Assembly: GCF_003010915.2 (NCBI RefSeq)
Contig: NZ_CP028426.1
Span: 2,604,001-2,668,000 of the forward strand
Direction of reading: 5' to 3'
From: Gulosibacter molinativorax
GTDB lineage: Bacteria > Actinomycetota > Actinomycetes > Actinomycetales > Microbacteriaceae
DNA length: 64,000 nucleotides
Shown here: one piece after another, positions 52,857 to 61,857 of the stretch
How positions within the stretch are numbered: the stretch's first letter is position 1
Layout of the letters: every line of letters begins with the position of its first letter
The notes under the pieces: model-generated
Seen by the model: only the letters and a program-made list of their open reading frames with translations
Database searches by the model: none
What the model was told of the DNA's origin: nothing
Translations under genes and position numbers: made by a program

Positions 52857-54529
52857 GCGACGGGCAGATTCAGGTCGACACCGCATCGTTCGGGCCAGCG
52901 AGCGATCTGCTGATCGAGGTGGGGGACGGGATCTCGGCGCTTGAGGACTCGCTCGCGAACCAGACCTGGTATCCGGCGGATGCGTGGCGCACGGCCGCGG
53001 TCTTCAAGCTGCTGCAGGCCTCGGGCGAGGCTTCCCTCGCGCAACTTTCGGTGGGCGCCATCGCTGGCCTCGCCTACGGAGTTGCGGATCACCTCGTGCA
53101 GGCACAGGCCTGGTACGAGAGCGTCGACGCCGAGGTCGTGGCCGCCTTTACTGAGATCTCCGACACCGTGACGACCGCGTTCGTGATGGGCCTCGTGAAT
53201 ATTGGGATCGCCGGCGCGGGTGCGCTCGTGGCGACGCTGGCTACCCCCGGCGGGATCGCCGTCGTGGTCGCGGGCGGGCTCGCGTATTACGGGCTCGAGC
53301 AGGCGGGGCTCGCGCCGAGCGGCGAAGACGTCGGCGACTGGCTCGCCTCGAATCAGCACGTGCTCGCTAACCCGATGATGGTGACGCTCGTGCGGGCGAT
53401 TACCTCGGGCGGCGACGAGATCATTACCGAGGCAGCGGCTGGGGTGACCGGTTTCGCTGGCGGGGTGCTCTTTGGCACACTTGGCGCGGTCGTCGCGAAC
53501 GTGATCGTGCGTCAGGCGGTAACGTCGCCGCAGGCCGCGGCCGGCACGATTGCCGACATCATGCAGCGCAAGAATGGCAACTACCGCTATGACATCGAGC
53601 ACACCGAGCGCGGTCCGGTCGCCGCGCCCGAGTCGATTTCCGATCTCATGCAGAGCATCCCCCAAACTGAGCCCGAGGGGACGCACGTGACGGTTAGCGA
53701 ATACCTCACCCCTGAAGGTGAAACCGTGTATGTCGTGAGTATCGCGGGGACGAGTTCCACCGGTTTCGGTGGCGAGAATCCGATGGACAACCTGTCCAAC
53801 CTCGCGGCGTACGCTGGGCAGGACGACGAGACGATCGGCGCGGCGATCTCGGCCATGGAGCAGGCGGGAATCTCGCCGGGAGACTCGGTCGTGCTCACCG
53901 GGTACTCGCAGGGGGCGCTCGTCGCGGCGGAGCTCGCATCCTCGGGGGAGTGGGAGACGCAGTCGGTTCTGCTCGCGGGGTCGCCCATCCACGGCAACGA
54001 GATCGGTGGTGATATTCCGGTCGTCCAGCTCGAGCACTCCGGCGACCTGATCACCGGACTGCAGGGCCTGACGGCCCCGGCAACGGGCGAGGTCGCGGTG
54101 GTGACGCGCGATCCGTATCCCGAGGGCGTGCCGCCGGACAAGGGAATACTCGGCCCACACATGCTCCACACCTATCAAGACACGGCCGCGCTCTACGACG
54201 CCCATGAAGATGCGAGCGCGGCGGCCAACCGGGACGCGGTGCTCGGCCCGGTCGCGGGCGCGACGCCCGTTGCCACTCATGACTTTCACCTGCAGCGCGA
54301 GTATCCCGAACCACAGGCCGCCGCGGACGGTCCGACGGGGAGCAAACCCGGCGACCGATCGCCGGTGCCGTCGCTCTTGCCCGACTTGGGCTCGCTCACG
54401 GAGAGCCCGCTCACGTCGCCAAGTGGCTCGATCGGCTTCCTTGGGGTGGATGAGGCGCTCGGAAGTGATGCAGGCCCACCATCGATGCCGGATGCCTTTG
54501 GCGTCACCGTGCCAAGCTATGTGCCCTAG
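52853..54529 (+). CDS. putative secreted alpha/beta-hydrolase (lipase) with WXG-like N-terminus
   Basis: 558 residues, GTG start. The first ~100 residues are helical (ASDLLIEVGDGISALEDSLANQTWYPADAWRTAAVFKLL), like WXG/LXG leader domains. Hydrophobic Gly/Ala segments follow at ~107-150 and ~193-222. Residues ~275-440 form an alpha/beta-hydrolase: nucleophile Ser352 in LTGYSQGALVAAE, Asp398 in QLEHSGDLITG, and His436 or His439 in GPHMLHTYQDT. A Pro/Gly/Ser-rich tail ends the protein. No signal peptide. Substrate unknown; a type VII-exported lipase is inferred. Confidence 0.65.
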   Translation: MSDGQIQVDTASFGPASDLLIEVGDGISALEDSLANQTWYPADAWRTAAVFKLLQASGEASLAQLSVGAIAGLAYGVADHLVQAQAWYESVDAEVVAAFTEISDTVTTAFVMGLVNIGIAGAGALVATLATPGGIAVVVAGGLAYYGLEQAGLAPSGEDVGDWLASNQHVLANPMMVTLVRAITSGGDEIITEAAAGVTGFAGGVLFGTLGAVVANVIVRQAVTSPQAAAGTIADIMQRKNGNYRYDIEHTERGPVAAPESISDLMQSIPQTEPEGTHVTVSEYLTPEGETVYVVSIAGTSSTGFGGENPMDNLSNLAAYAGQDDETIGAAISAMEQAGISPGDSVVLTGYSQGALVAAELASSGEWETQSVLLAGSPIHGNEIGGDIPVVQLEHSGDLITGLQGLTAPATGEVAVVTRDPYPEGVPPDKGILGPHMLHTYQDTAALYDAHEDASAAANRDAVLGPVAGATPVATHDFHLQREYPEPQAAADGPTGSKPGDRSPVPSLLPDLGSLTESPLTSPSGSIGFLGVDEALGSDAGPPSMPDAFGVTVPSYVP

Positions 54530-54562
54530 GCCGACCTATCTGCCCTAGCGCGCATCCGGAAC

Positions 54563-54967
54563 CTAGTCGCGCTCTTCCTCGCGACGGTCGCGGCCGTTGA
54601 AGAGGCCGTTCAGGATCGCCGAGAAAATGCCCATCAGGATCGCGCCGCCCATCGCCCACCAAAAGTTGTCTACCGTGATGCCGAAGCCGGCAAGGTCGCT
54701 AAGCCAGGCCACGAGCCAGAAGAGGAATCCGTTGACGACGAAGGCGAACAGCCCGAGGGTCAGGCAGTACAGCGGCATCGAGACGAAGCGCACGACCCGG
54801 CCGATGATCGAGTTGACGAGGCCCCACACGAGCGCGAGGAGGAGATAGGTGACCACGAGGGCGGCGGTGGTGTTCTCGTATGCGGTCACAGTAATGCCGC
54901 CGGAGAGGATCAGCGTCGTGAGCCAGAGTGCGATGGCGTTGAGCACGATGGAGGCAATGAGTCTCAT
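54563..54967 (-). CDS. phage holin family 4/YvlD-type membrane protein
   Basis: 134 residues starting MRLIASIVLNAIALWLTTLILSGG, with four membrane helices, NSIIGRVVRFVSMPLYCLTLGLFAFVVNGFLFWL, and a charged tail. This is the YvlD/holin-4 superfamily, chromosomal membrane proteins not tied to a phage here. Function unclear. ATG at 54967; the frame is open further up but family members start here. Confidence 0.8.
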   Translation of the reverse strand: MRLIASIVLNAIALWLTTLILSGGITVTAYENTTAALVVTYLLLALVWGLVNSIIGRVVRFVSMPLYCLTLGLFAFVVNGFLFWLVAWLSDLAGFGITVDNFWWAMGGAILMGIFSAILNGLFNGRDRREEERD

Positions 54968-55031
54968 GTATCCAGTGTGTCGCAAGCGCATGAATGGCGG
55001 CACAACGGCGGGGAGGGCCGCGTAGGGCCAG

Positions 55032-55037
55032 TAGACT
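55032..55037 (+). promoter_or_regulatory. -10 element of the aminotransferase gene (leaderless)
   Basis: TAGACT with exactly six bases to the ATG at 55044, the same geometry as cca and the genes at 47781 and 48475. Confidence 0.5.
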
Positions 55038-55043
55038 TTGGTC

Positions 55044-56144
55044 ATGACTGATGCGCCAGTAAAGCTCCGAGCCGAAATCCTCGCCCAGCGGGCCTACCAG
55101 CAGGGAAAGCCTGCCCCGGCCAACTCGTTCAAACTCTCCTCGAACGAGGTGCATTTCCCGCCGCTCGAGAGCGTGCAGAAGGCGGTCACCGAGTCGGTCA
55201 TCACGAACCGCTACCCGGATGCATCCGCCGCGGCTGTTCGCGAAGCGCTCGCGGAGCACTACGGCGTGAACGCAGAGAACGTCATTGTGGGCGCCGGCTC
55301 GGTTTCGCTGCTGTACCAGGCGGTGCAGGCCGCCGCATCTGTCGGCGATGAGGTTATCTACCCCTGGCGCTCTTTCGAGGCATACCCCGGGATGGTCACC
55401 CTCACCGGAGCGACGTCGGTGCCGGTGGCACTGCGCCGCGACGGCACGACCGATCTCGACGCGGTTCTCGAGGTCATCACCGACCGCACGCGCCTCATCA
55501 TCGTCTGCACCCCGAATAACCCGACCGGCCCCGTCCTCGGCCAGCGCGAGTTCGAAAAGTTCATGGAAAAGGTCCCGAGCGACCTACTCGTGATCGCCGA
55601 CGAGGCCTACATCGAGTTCGTGACCGACCCGAACGCGCTCAACGCCACGCGCCTGCTCGCCGATTACCCGAACCTCGTCGTCGCGCGCACCTTCTCGAAG
55701 GCATACGGCCTCGCCGGCATGCGCGTGGGCTACATGCTCGGACACCCCGAGATCATGCGGGCGTTTAACACCACCGCGATCCCTTTCCTCATCTCGGCAC
55801 AGGCACAGGCCGCGGCGCTCGCGGTCATGCGTGAGCCCGAGGCGATCCGCCAGCGCGTGAACGAGATCTCGGCTCGCCGCGACGAGGTGCGTCGCGCGTT
55901 GCTCGACCAGGGCTGGCCGGTTCCGGATGCGCAGGCCAACTTCGTGTGGCTGCCGTGCGGCGCGCAGACGGAGGCCGTCGCGGACATCCTTCGCGAGGGC
56001 GGCATCATCGCGCGAGCGTTCCCGGGCGACGGTATTCGCATCTCAATTGCCGAGGAAGAGTCGGTCACGCCGCTCCTCGCCGCGTGCTGGCAGGCGATCG
56101 AGCGATACCCGTACCTGCGCGCGGAGGAGCGTCACGAGGCCTAG
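55044..56144 (+). CDS. histidinol-phosphate/aromatic aminotransferase family protein
   Basis: 366 residues. PLP fold-type I of the HisC/Pat group: FKLSSNEVHFPP, NRYPDASAAAVREALAEHYG, VCTPNNPTGPVLG, VIADEAYIEFV and the Schiff-base Lys in VARTFSKAYGLAGMRVGY. The LSSNE start resembles the actinobacterial aromatic aminotransferase Pat more than HisC proper. It precedes the oxoacid dehydrogenase genes, so it could supply branched-chain or aromatic 2-oxoacids to them (inference). Confidence 0.85.
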   Translation: MTDAPVKLRAEILAQRAYQQGKPAPANSFKLSSNEVHFPPLESVQKAVTESVITNRYPDASAAAVREALAEHYGVNAENVIVGAGSVSLLYQAVQAAASVGDEVIYPWRSFEAYPGMVTLTGATSVPVALRRDGTTDLDAVLEVITDRTRLIIVCTPNNPTGPVLGQREFEKFMEKVPSDLLVIADEAYIEFVTDPNALNATRLLADYPNLVVARTFSKAYGLAGMRVGYMLGHPEIMRAFNTTAIPFLISAQAQAAALAVMREPEAIRQRVNEISARRDEVRRALLDQGWPVPDAQANFVWLPCGAQTEAVADILREGGIIARAFPGDGIRISIAEEESVTPLLAACWQAIERYPYLRAEERHEA

Positions 56145-56271
56145 CCACCCCGGGTGATTGTGGAACTCCACTAAAGATTCTCCGAATTCGCTTGTTGACT
56201 CACTCAGAGTCTCAGGCGGTGAGGCCATAGACTGGCGAAGTTGTAACGATCTGTTGGAAGGTGTCGAGCGC

Positions 56272-57387
56272 GTGACAGTAGCCCGAGAATTCGCTTCAGT
56301 ACTTTCCCCTGAGGGAAAACTGGAGCCGACCGAGGCGTTCGAGCCCTTTGCCGATCGGCTGAAGCAGGCGAACGATGAGCTCTGGGGGACGGCGTTCCGG
56401 CAGATGAAGCTGGTGCGCGCGTTCGACCGCGAGGGCACGAACCTGCAGCGGCAGGGCCAGCTGGCGCTGTACGTGCAGCTCGAGGGCCAAGAGGCCGCAC
56501 AGATTGGCTCGGGACTCGCCACGCGTCCGCAAGACACAGTATTCCCGTCCTATCGCGAGCACGGTGTCGGCCTCGTGCGTGGCCTCGACCTCGTGAAGAT
56601 ACTCGCGCTGCTTCGCGGCGTCACGAATTCGGGCTGGAACCCGGAAGAGGAGAACAACTTCCGCAACTACACGCTCGTGATCGCATCCCAGACGCTGCAC
56701 GCGACGGGATACGCGATGGGCCAGACCCTCGACGGCAAGGTGGGCACGGGCAACGCCGACGAGGATGAGGCGACGATCGTCTACTTTGGCGACGGCTCCA
56801 CGAGCCAGGGTGACCTCAACGAGGCGCTCGTCTTCGCTAAGAGCTACAACACCCCCGAGGTGTTCTTCCTGCAGAACAATCACTGGGCCATCTCGGTACC
56901 GGTGAGCGTGCAGTCACCCGTGCCGCTGTACCGACGCGCTGATGGCTTCGGCATCCCTAGCGTGCAGATCGACGGCAACGACGTCATGGCCGCGTGGGCC
57001 GTGACCGGCCAGTTCATGGATGATGCGCGCGCGGGGAAGGGCCCGTCGTTCATCGAGGCCCTCACCTATCGCATGGGTGCGCACACCACGAGCGATGACC
57101 CCACGAAGTACCGTACGCGCGACGAAGAGCAGCACTGGCGCGAGCGCGATCCGATCGATCGACTCGAGAAGTACCTGCGTGCCCAGGGCACGACGGATGC
57201 GTTCTTCAGCGACATCGAGACCGAGGCGGCCGACTACGCATCCGATATTCGGCGCCGCACCCTCGCGCTGCCCAATCCGGAACCCCTGCAGATGTTTAAC
57301 CACGCCTACGCCGAGCCGAATCAGGAGATTGAGCGGCAGCAGATGGCCTTCTTCGACTTCGAGGCATCGCTCGAGGAGGACGCATGA
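56272..57387 (+). CDS. 2-oxoacid dehydrogenase E1 alpha (branched-chain type)
   Basis: 371 residues. ThDP-dependent E1: QLALYVQLEGQEAAQIGSGLA, FPSYREHGVGLVRG, ThDP/Mg motif GDGSTSQGDLNEAL...NNHWAIS, and phosphorylation-loop region RMGAHTTSDDPTKYR, typical of the branched-chain/BkdA group. GTG at 56272 taken because GGAAGG is about ten bases ahead; the upstream frame is weakly supported. It overlaps E1 beta by four bases. The complex makes acyl-CoA primers for iso and anteiso fatty acids in related bacteria. Confidence 0.9.
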   Translation: MTVAREFASVLSPEGKLEPTEAFEPFADRLKQANDELWGTAFRQMKLVRAFDREGTNLQRQGQLALYVQLEGQEAAQIGSGLATRPQDTVFPSYREHGVGLVRGLDLVKILALLRGVTNSGWNPEEENNFRNYTLVIASQTLHATGYAMGQTLDGKVGTGNADEDEATIVYFGDGSTSQGDLNEALVFAKSYNTPEVFFLQNNHWAISVPVSVQSPVPLYRRADGFGIPSVQIDGNDVMAAWAVTGQFMDDARAGKGPSFIEALTYRMGAHTTSDDPTKYRTRDEEQHWRERDPIDRLEKYLRAQGTTDAFFSDIETEAADYASDIRRRTLALPNPEPLQMFNHAYAEPNQEIERQQMAFFDFEASLEEDA

Positions 57388-58367
57388 CCGAGCACGAAAC
57401 CCTGCCGATGGCGAAGGCGCTCAATGCCGGGATGCGCGCGGCAATGGAGCGGGACGAGAAGGTCCTCATGATGGGTGAGGACATTGGCACGCTCGGTGGC
57501 GTGTTCCGCATCACCGAGCACCTGAAGCGGGACTTCGGCCCGAATCGCGTCTTCGACACGCCTCTCGCGGAATCCGGCATCATTGGAACCGCGATCGGCC
57601 TCGCGATGCGCGGCTACCGGCCCGTGTGCGAGATTCAATTCGATGGCTTCGTGTATCCGGGCTTCGACCAGATCACCTCGCAGCTCGCGAAGTTCCATGC
57701 GCGCACGCAGGGCGACGTCTCGCTGCCGCTCGTGATCCGCATCCCGTATGGCGGCCACGTCGGTGCGATCGAGCACCACATGGAGAGCCCCGAGACGTAC
57801 TTCGCCCACACCCCAGGTATCCGCGTCGTCTCCCCCTCGACGCCCAATGACGCGTACTGGATGATCCAGCAGGCGATCGAGTCGGACGACCCGGTGGTCT
57901 TCCTCGAGCCGAAGAGCCGGTACTGGCCGAAGGGCGAGGTGAACCTCGACGAGCCGAGCGCGCCGATGGTCGAGACGCGCATCGCACGCGCGGGTGAGCA
58001 CGTCACGCTCATCGGCTTCGGTGCCCAGACCACGATGAACCTGCAGGCGGCCCAGCTGGCCGAGGACGAGGGCGTGTCCGTCGAGGTGCTCGATCTTCGC
58101 AGCGTCTCACCGATCGACTGGGACCCGATCTTCGATTCGGTTCGGCGGACGGGGCGCGCCGTAATCGCGCAGGAGGCGCCGGGTAACGTGTCTGTCGGTA
58201 GCGAGCTCGCCGCGACGATCGCGGAGCGCTGCTTCTACAGCCTCGAGGCGCCAGTGTTGCGTGTGAGCGCCTACGACGTGCCGTTCCCGCCCGCACGTCT
58301 CGAAAAGCAATACTTGCCCGATGTGGATCGTGTGCTCGACGCGATCGACCGCACGCTCGATTACTAG
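57384..58367 (+). CDS. 2-oxoacid dehydrogenase E1 beta
   Basis: 327 residues. Transketolase-like: MAKALNAGMRAAMERDEKVLMMGEDIG, NRVFDTPLAESGIIGTAIGLAMRGYRPVCEIQF, VSPSTPNDAYWMI, TLIGFGAQTTMNLQAA, LDLRSVSPIDWD and VLRVSAYDVPFPPARLEKQYLPDVDRV. Forms the alpha2beta2 E1 heterotetramer with the preceding product and is coupled to it by ATGA. Confidence 0.93.
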   Translation: MTEHETLPMAKALNAGMRAAMERDEKVLMMGEDIGTLGGVFRITEHLKRDFGPNRVFDTPLAESGIIGTAIGLAMRGYRPVCEIQFDGFVYPGFDQITSQLAKFHARTQGDVSLPLVIRIPYGGHVGAIEHHMESPETYFAHTPGIRVVSPSTPNDAYWMIQQAIESDDPVVFLEPKSRYWPKGEVNLDEPSAPMVETRIARAGEHVTLIGFGAQTTMNLQAAQLAEDEGVSVEVLDLRSVSPIDWDPIFDSVRRTGRAVIAQEAPGNVSVGSELAATIAERCFYSLEAPVLRVSAYDVPFPPARLEKQYLPDVDRVLDAIDRTLDY

Positions 58368-58376
58368 GAGACCCCG

Positions 58377-59774
58377 ATGGCTATTGAGTTTGAGCTCCCC
58401 GATGTCGGCGAAGGCCTCACCGAGGCCGAGATCGTCGAATGGCGCGTGAAGGTTGGCGACACCGTCAAGGTCAATGACGTGCTCGTCGAGATCGAGACAG
58501 CCAAGTCGCTCGTCGAACTGCCGAGCCCGCTCGAGGGCGTCGTGTCGAGCCTCCTCGCCGGTGAGGGGGAGACGGTTGAGGTCGGCAGCGCGATTCTCGC
58601 GATCGAGACCGCGGACTCGCCCGGTCCCGAGGTGATCGCGGACCCGAATGACCCCGACGGGGACGGCCATCCGGGCGTCACCTCGGATGAGTTCGCCGAG
58701 GCCGAGCGCGATACCGCGAGCACGGTAGACACCGAGGGCGGCGCGAATCTCGTCGGCTACGGGACAGCACCGTCGGCGCAGTCGCGCCGCAATGGGCGGC
58801 GCCGCAAGGTGGCGGCGCGCACGAAGCCCGCGACCGACCACGAGCGAGAGGCGGCGCAGGCCGCGGCACGCACGAAGCCAGCCCGACCCGCATCTGTGCC
58901 CGCCGCATCCGCCTACCCGATCGTCGCGAAGCCGCCGATTCGGAAGCTCGCGCGCGACCTCGAGGTCGAGCTAAGCGAGGTGCAGGCCACCGGTCTTGCC
59001 GGTGAGATCACGCGGGACGACGTCATCCGCCACGCCGAGCAGGCGAAGTTGTTCACCAACCTCGAGACGCCGGACCGCAGCTCGGTGCGCGAGGAGACCT
59101 TCCCGGTCAAGGGCGTGCGCAAACACATCGCGCAGAACATGGTGAAGTCGATGTTCACCGCGCCGCACGTCACGCTCTTCACCGACGTGGATGCGACGCG
59201 CACGATGGACTACGTCAAGCGACTCAAGTCCTCGCCCAACTTCGCCGGCGTCAAGATTTCGCCGCTGCTGCTCGTCGCGAAGGCCGTGATCTGGGCGATC
59301 CGCCGCAACCCGACGGTGAACGCGACGTGGACGGACACCGAGTACACGATCAAGCACTACGTGAACCTCGGCATCGCGGCGGCGACGCCACGGGGGCTGC
59401 TCGTGCCGAACATCAAGGATGCGCAGGAGCTCAGCATGCGCGAGCTCGCGGGGGCGCTCGAGCAGCTCACGATCACCGCGCGCGACGGTAAGACCTCGCC
59501 CGCGGACCAGCAGAACGGCACGTTCACGATCACCAATATCGGTGTGTTCGGGATGGACTCGGGCACGCCCGTGCTCATGCCGGATGAGGTCGGCATCGTT
59601 GCGTTCGGTACCGTGCGGCCGAAGCCGTGGGTCGTGAACGACGAGGTGCAGGTGCGTCAGGTCACGACGCTGGCGGCCTCGTTCGACCACCGTCTCGTGG
59701 ACGGCGACGTAGCCTCGCGCTTCCTCGCGGACGTTGCGCGGATCGTGGAGGAGCCTGCGCTGCTGCTCGACTAG
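58377..59774 (+). CDS. dihydrolipoamide acyltransferase E2
   Basis: 465 residues. One lipoyl domain with lipoylated Lys43 ([14 protein letters not shown]), an Ala/Lys/Arg-rich linker, a peripheral-subunit-binding domain at ~180-220 ([35 protein letters not shown]), and a catalytic domain ([29 protein letters not shown]) ending with the active-site His in [14 protein letters not shown]. Transfers the acyl group to CoA. No E3 gene follows, so dihydrolipoamide dehydrogenase must be elsewhere. Confidence 0.93.
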   Translation: MAIEFELPDVGEGLTEAEIVEWRVKVGDTVKVNDVLVEIETAKSLVELPSPLEGVVSSLLAGEGETVEVGSAILAIETADSPGPEVIADPNDPDGDGHPGVTSDEFAEAERDTASTVDTEGGANLVGYGTAPSAQSRRNGRRRKVAARTKPATDHEREAAQAAARTKPARPASVPAASAYPIVAKPPIRKLARDLEVELSEVQATGLAGEITRDDVIRHAEQAKLFTNLETPDRSSVREETFPVKGVRKHIAQNMVKSMFTAPHVTLFTDVDATRTMDYVKRLKSSPNFAGVKISPLLLVAKAVIWAIRRNPTVNATWTDTEYTIKHYVNLGIAAATPRGLLVPNIKDAQELSMRELAGALEQLTITARDGKTSPADQQNGTFTITNIGVFGMDSGTPVLMPDEVGIVAFGTVRPKPWVVNDEVQVRQVTTLAASFDHRLVDGDVASRFLADVARIVEEPALLLD

Positions 59775-59800
59775 GTGGTCGCGCAGTTTTGCGCGGCAAC

Positions 59801-59813
59801 TTGATAACGGTTA
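59801..59813. promoter_or_regulatory. Zur/Fur-like operator before the zinc-uptake operon
   Basis: GATAACGGTTATC is a perfect 6-1-6 palindrome in the spacer between E2 and znuA, and it overlaps TATCGT as a possible -10. It resembles Fur-family (Zur) boxes and the operon ends with a Fur-family gene. Confidence 0.65.
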
Positions 59814-59889
59814 TCGTTAGTCCCTGGTGATGCCCGGGACCGAGACCGCGCGCTGCCATTGGACTTTTCTCGGTTGGATTGGACTTGCA

Positions 59890-61020
59890 GTGTCTCACTA
59901 CACCCGGCGGATTCTCACACGCACCCTGACCGGCGGCCTTGCCGCAGTGGCGATCACGACTGGCCTGGTTGGTTGCGCCGCGGGGAGCGACGCGCCCGCT
60001 GCCGCGGACGGGCTGCAGATCGTTACCACGACGACGCAACTCACCGACTTCGCGACGAACATCACCGACGGAACGGGTGCGCAGATCACCGGTCTCCTCC
60101 AGCCGAACGCATCCGCACACTCGTTCGAGGCCACCGCCGCGGACCTCGAGACCATCCGCACCGCAGACGTCGTCATCATCAACGGTCTGGGGCTCGAGCC
60201 GTGGGCGCAGTCGACGATCGACTCTGCCGGCTTCGAGGGTCTGCTCATCGACGCCTCCAACGGCATCAGCGATGACCGCATCCTCGCCGCGAACGAAGAT
60301 GAGCACGACCATGCCGCGGAAGAGGCTGCAGCTGAGGAAACGCACGCCGAGGACTCGCACGACGGTCACGACCACGCCGACGAGACCGCTTCGGCCGCGG
60401 ATGCTGCAGCCGAGGACTCGCACGACGGCCACGACCACGGCGGGGACAACCCGCACATCTGGACGGCTCCGCTCATGGCCGCGGACATGACGAACGAGAT
60501 CGCCTCCGAACTGGCCAACCTCGACGCGGACCAGGGCGACACCTACCTCGCAAACGCGACGGCCTACAACGACAAGCTCACCGCGCTCGACGAGTGGGTC
60601 AAGACCAACGTCGACACCGTGCCCGCCGCGGACCGCCTCCTCGTCAGCAACCACGACGCGCTGACCTACTACGACCACGACTACGGCATTACCTTCGTCG
60701 GTTCGGTCATGCCGAGCTGGGATGACAACGCCGAGCCGTCGGCCGCCGAGATCGACGCACTCGTCGCGGCGATCAAGGAATCTGGCGCCCAGGCGATCTT
60801 CACCGAGACGCAGCTGAGCCCGGGAACCGCCGAAGCTATTGCCACGGAGGCCGGTATCAAGATTTACTCGGGTGAGGATGGTCTCTACACCGACTCGCTC
60901 GGCGCCGAGGGCACCGCTGGTGACACCTACATCAAGTCGACGATCCACAACACGACGCAGCTGCTCGACTCGTGGGGTGGCGCCGCATCCGAACCCCCCG
61001 CCGAACTTCAGGAATCTTAG
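59890..61020 (+). CDS. znuA: zinc ABC transporter substrate-binding lipoprotein
   Basis: About 376 residues from GTG 59890, giving SHYTRRILTRTLTGGLAAVAITTGLVGC, a signal peptide with lipobox LVGC; ATG at 59830 is an alternative. Cluster A-I binding fold: IVTTTTQLTDFATNI, NASAHSFEATAADLETI, NGLGLEPWAQ, NPHIWTAPL. The His/Asp/Glu-rich loop before NPHIW (HDGHDHADETAS, DSHDGHDHGGDN) is typical of zinc chaperoning. Delivers Zn2+ to the ABC permease. Confidence 0.9.
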   Translation: MSHYTRRILTRTLTGGLAAVAITTGLVGCAAGSDAPAAADGLQIVTTTTQLTDFATNITDGTGAQITGLLQPNASAHSFEATAADLETIRTADVVIINGLGLEPWAQSTIDSAGFEGLLIDASNGISDDRILAANEDEHDHAAEEAAAEETHAEDSHDGHDHADETASAADAAAEDSHDGHDHGGDNPHIWTAPLMAADMTNEIASELANLDADQGDTYLANATAYNDKLTALDEWVKTNVDTVPAADRLLVSNHDALTYYDHDYGITFVGSVMPSWDDNAEPSAAEIDALVAAIKESGAQAIFTETQLSPGTAEAIATEAGIKIYSGEDGLYTDSLGAEGTAGDTYIKSTIHNTTQLLDSWGGAASEPPAELQES

Positions 61021-61026
61021 GCACAG

Positions 61027-61857
61027 TTGACCACCGCATCCACCAAATCGGCTCGCACTGACAAGGCAGAAAAACCACTCGCGCACTACCGCGACGTCAC
61101 GCTGAGCTACGACGGCCACAAACCGGCCGCGACCGGCCTCACCCTTGATATTTTCAGGCGTGAGGCCCTCGCCCTTGTCGGGCCAAACGCATCCGGCAAG
61201 TCGACCCTGCTCAAGAGTATGGTCGGCCTTGTGCAGCCGATCGCCGGCGAGCTTGAGGTGCTCGGGAAGGCGCCGCGACAGGCGGCGAGCGACATCGGGT
61301 ACATGCCGCAGACCGATGAGATCGACCCCGAGTTTCCGATCAGCCTCCGCGAGGTTGTCACAATGGGCCGCTTCCGGCGGCTCGGAATCATGCGCTGGCC
61401 AGGCCGCACCGACCGGGCCGCCGTTGACGCGGCACTCGAGCGCGTGAATCTCGCCGATCACGCGGACACTCGCTTCGGCGACTTGTCGGGTGGCCAGCAG
61501 CAGCGCGGCCTGCTCGCGCGCGCCCTCGTGATGGAGCCCAAGTTGCTCCTGCTCGACGAGCCATTTAACGGTCTCGACACGTCGAGCCGGCAGATGCTGA
61601 TGCAGACGTTGCGCGAGCTGCGCGCCGAGGGCGTCGGCATGGCCGTGTCCACGCACGACCTCGAGCTCGCGCACCAGGTTTGCTCGCATGTGCTGCTGAT
61701 TAACCGCCACCAGGTGGCGTTTGGCCCGATCCACGAGACGCTCATCCCCGAGCACGTCTCGGAGACGTTCGGCGAGACCCACGAGCACTTCGACACGCAC
61801 GAGGACATCGTGGCCCACCCGCACGTCGTCCCTAAGCCCGAAAAGTCCGGCCTGTGA
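61027..61857 (+). CDS. znuC: zinc ABC transporter ATPase
   Basis: 276 residues, TTG start. Walker A GPNASGKSTLL, Q-loop YMPQTDEIDPEFP, signature LSGGQQQRGLLARALV, Walker B LLLLDEPFNGLD and STHDLELAHQVC. A His/Glu-rich tail (ETHEHFDTHEDIVAHPHVV) may bind zinc. Overlaps the first permease gene by four bases. Confidence 0.93.
   Translation: MTTASTKSARTDKAEKPLAHYRDVTLSYDGHKPAATGLTLDIFRREALALVGPNASGKSTLLKSMVGLVQPIAGELEVLGKAPRQAASDIGYMPQTDEIDPEFPISLREVVTMGRFRRLGIMRWPGRTDRAAVDAALERVNLADHADTRFGDLSGGQQQRGLLARALVMEPKLLLLDEPFNGLDTSSRQMLMQTLRELRAEGVGMAVSTHDLELAHQVCSHVLLINRHQVAFGPIHETLIPEHVSETFGETHEHFDTHEDIVAHPHVVPKPEKSGL

Noticed and set aside
54563-54967. Holin-family gene as evidence of a prophage
   Set aside because: No other phage gene is nearby. 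YvlD-type holin-4 superfamily proteins are common chromosomal membrane proteins.
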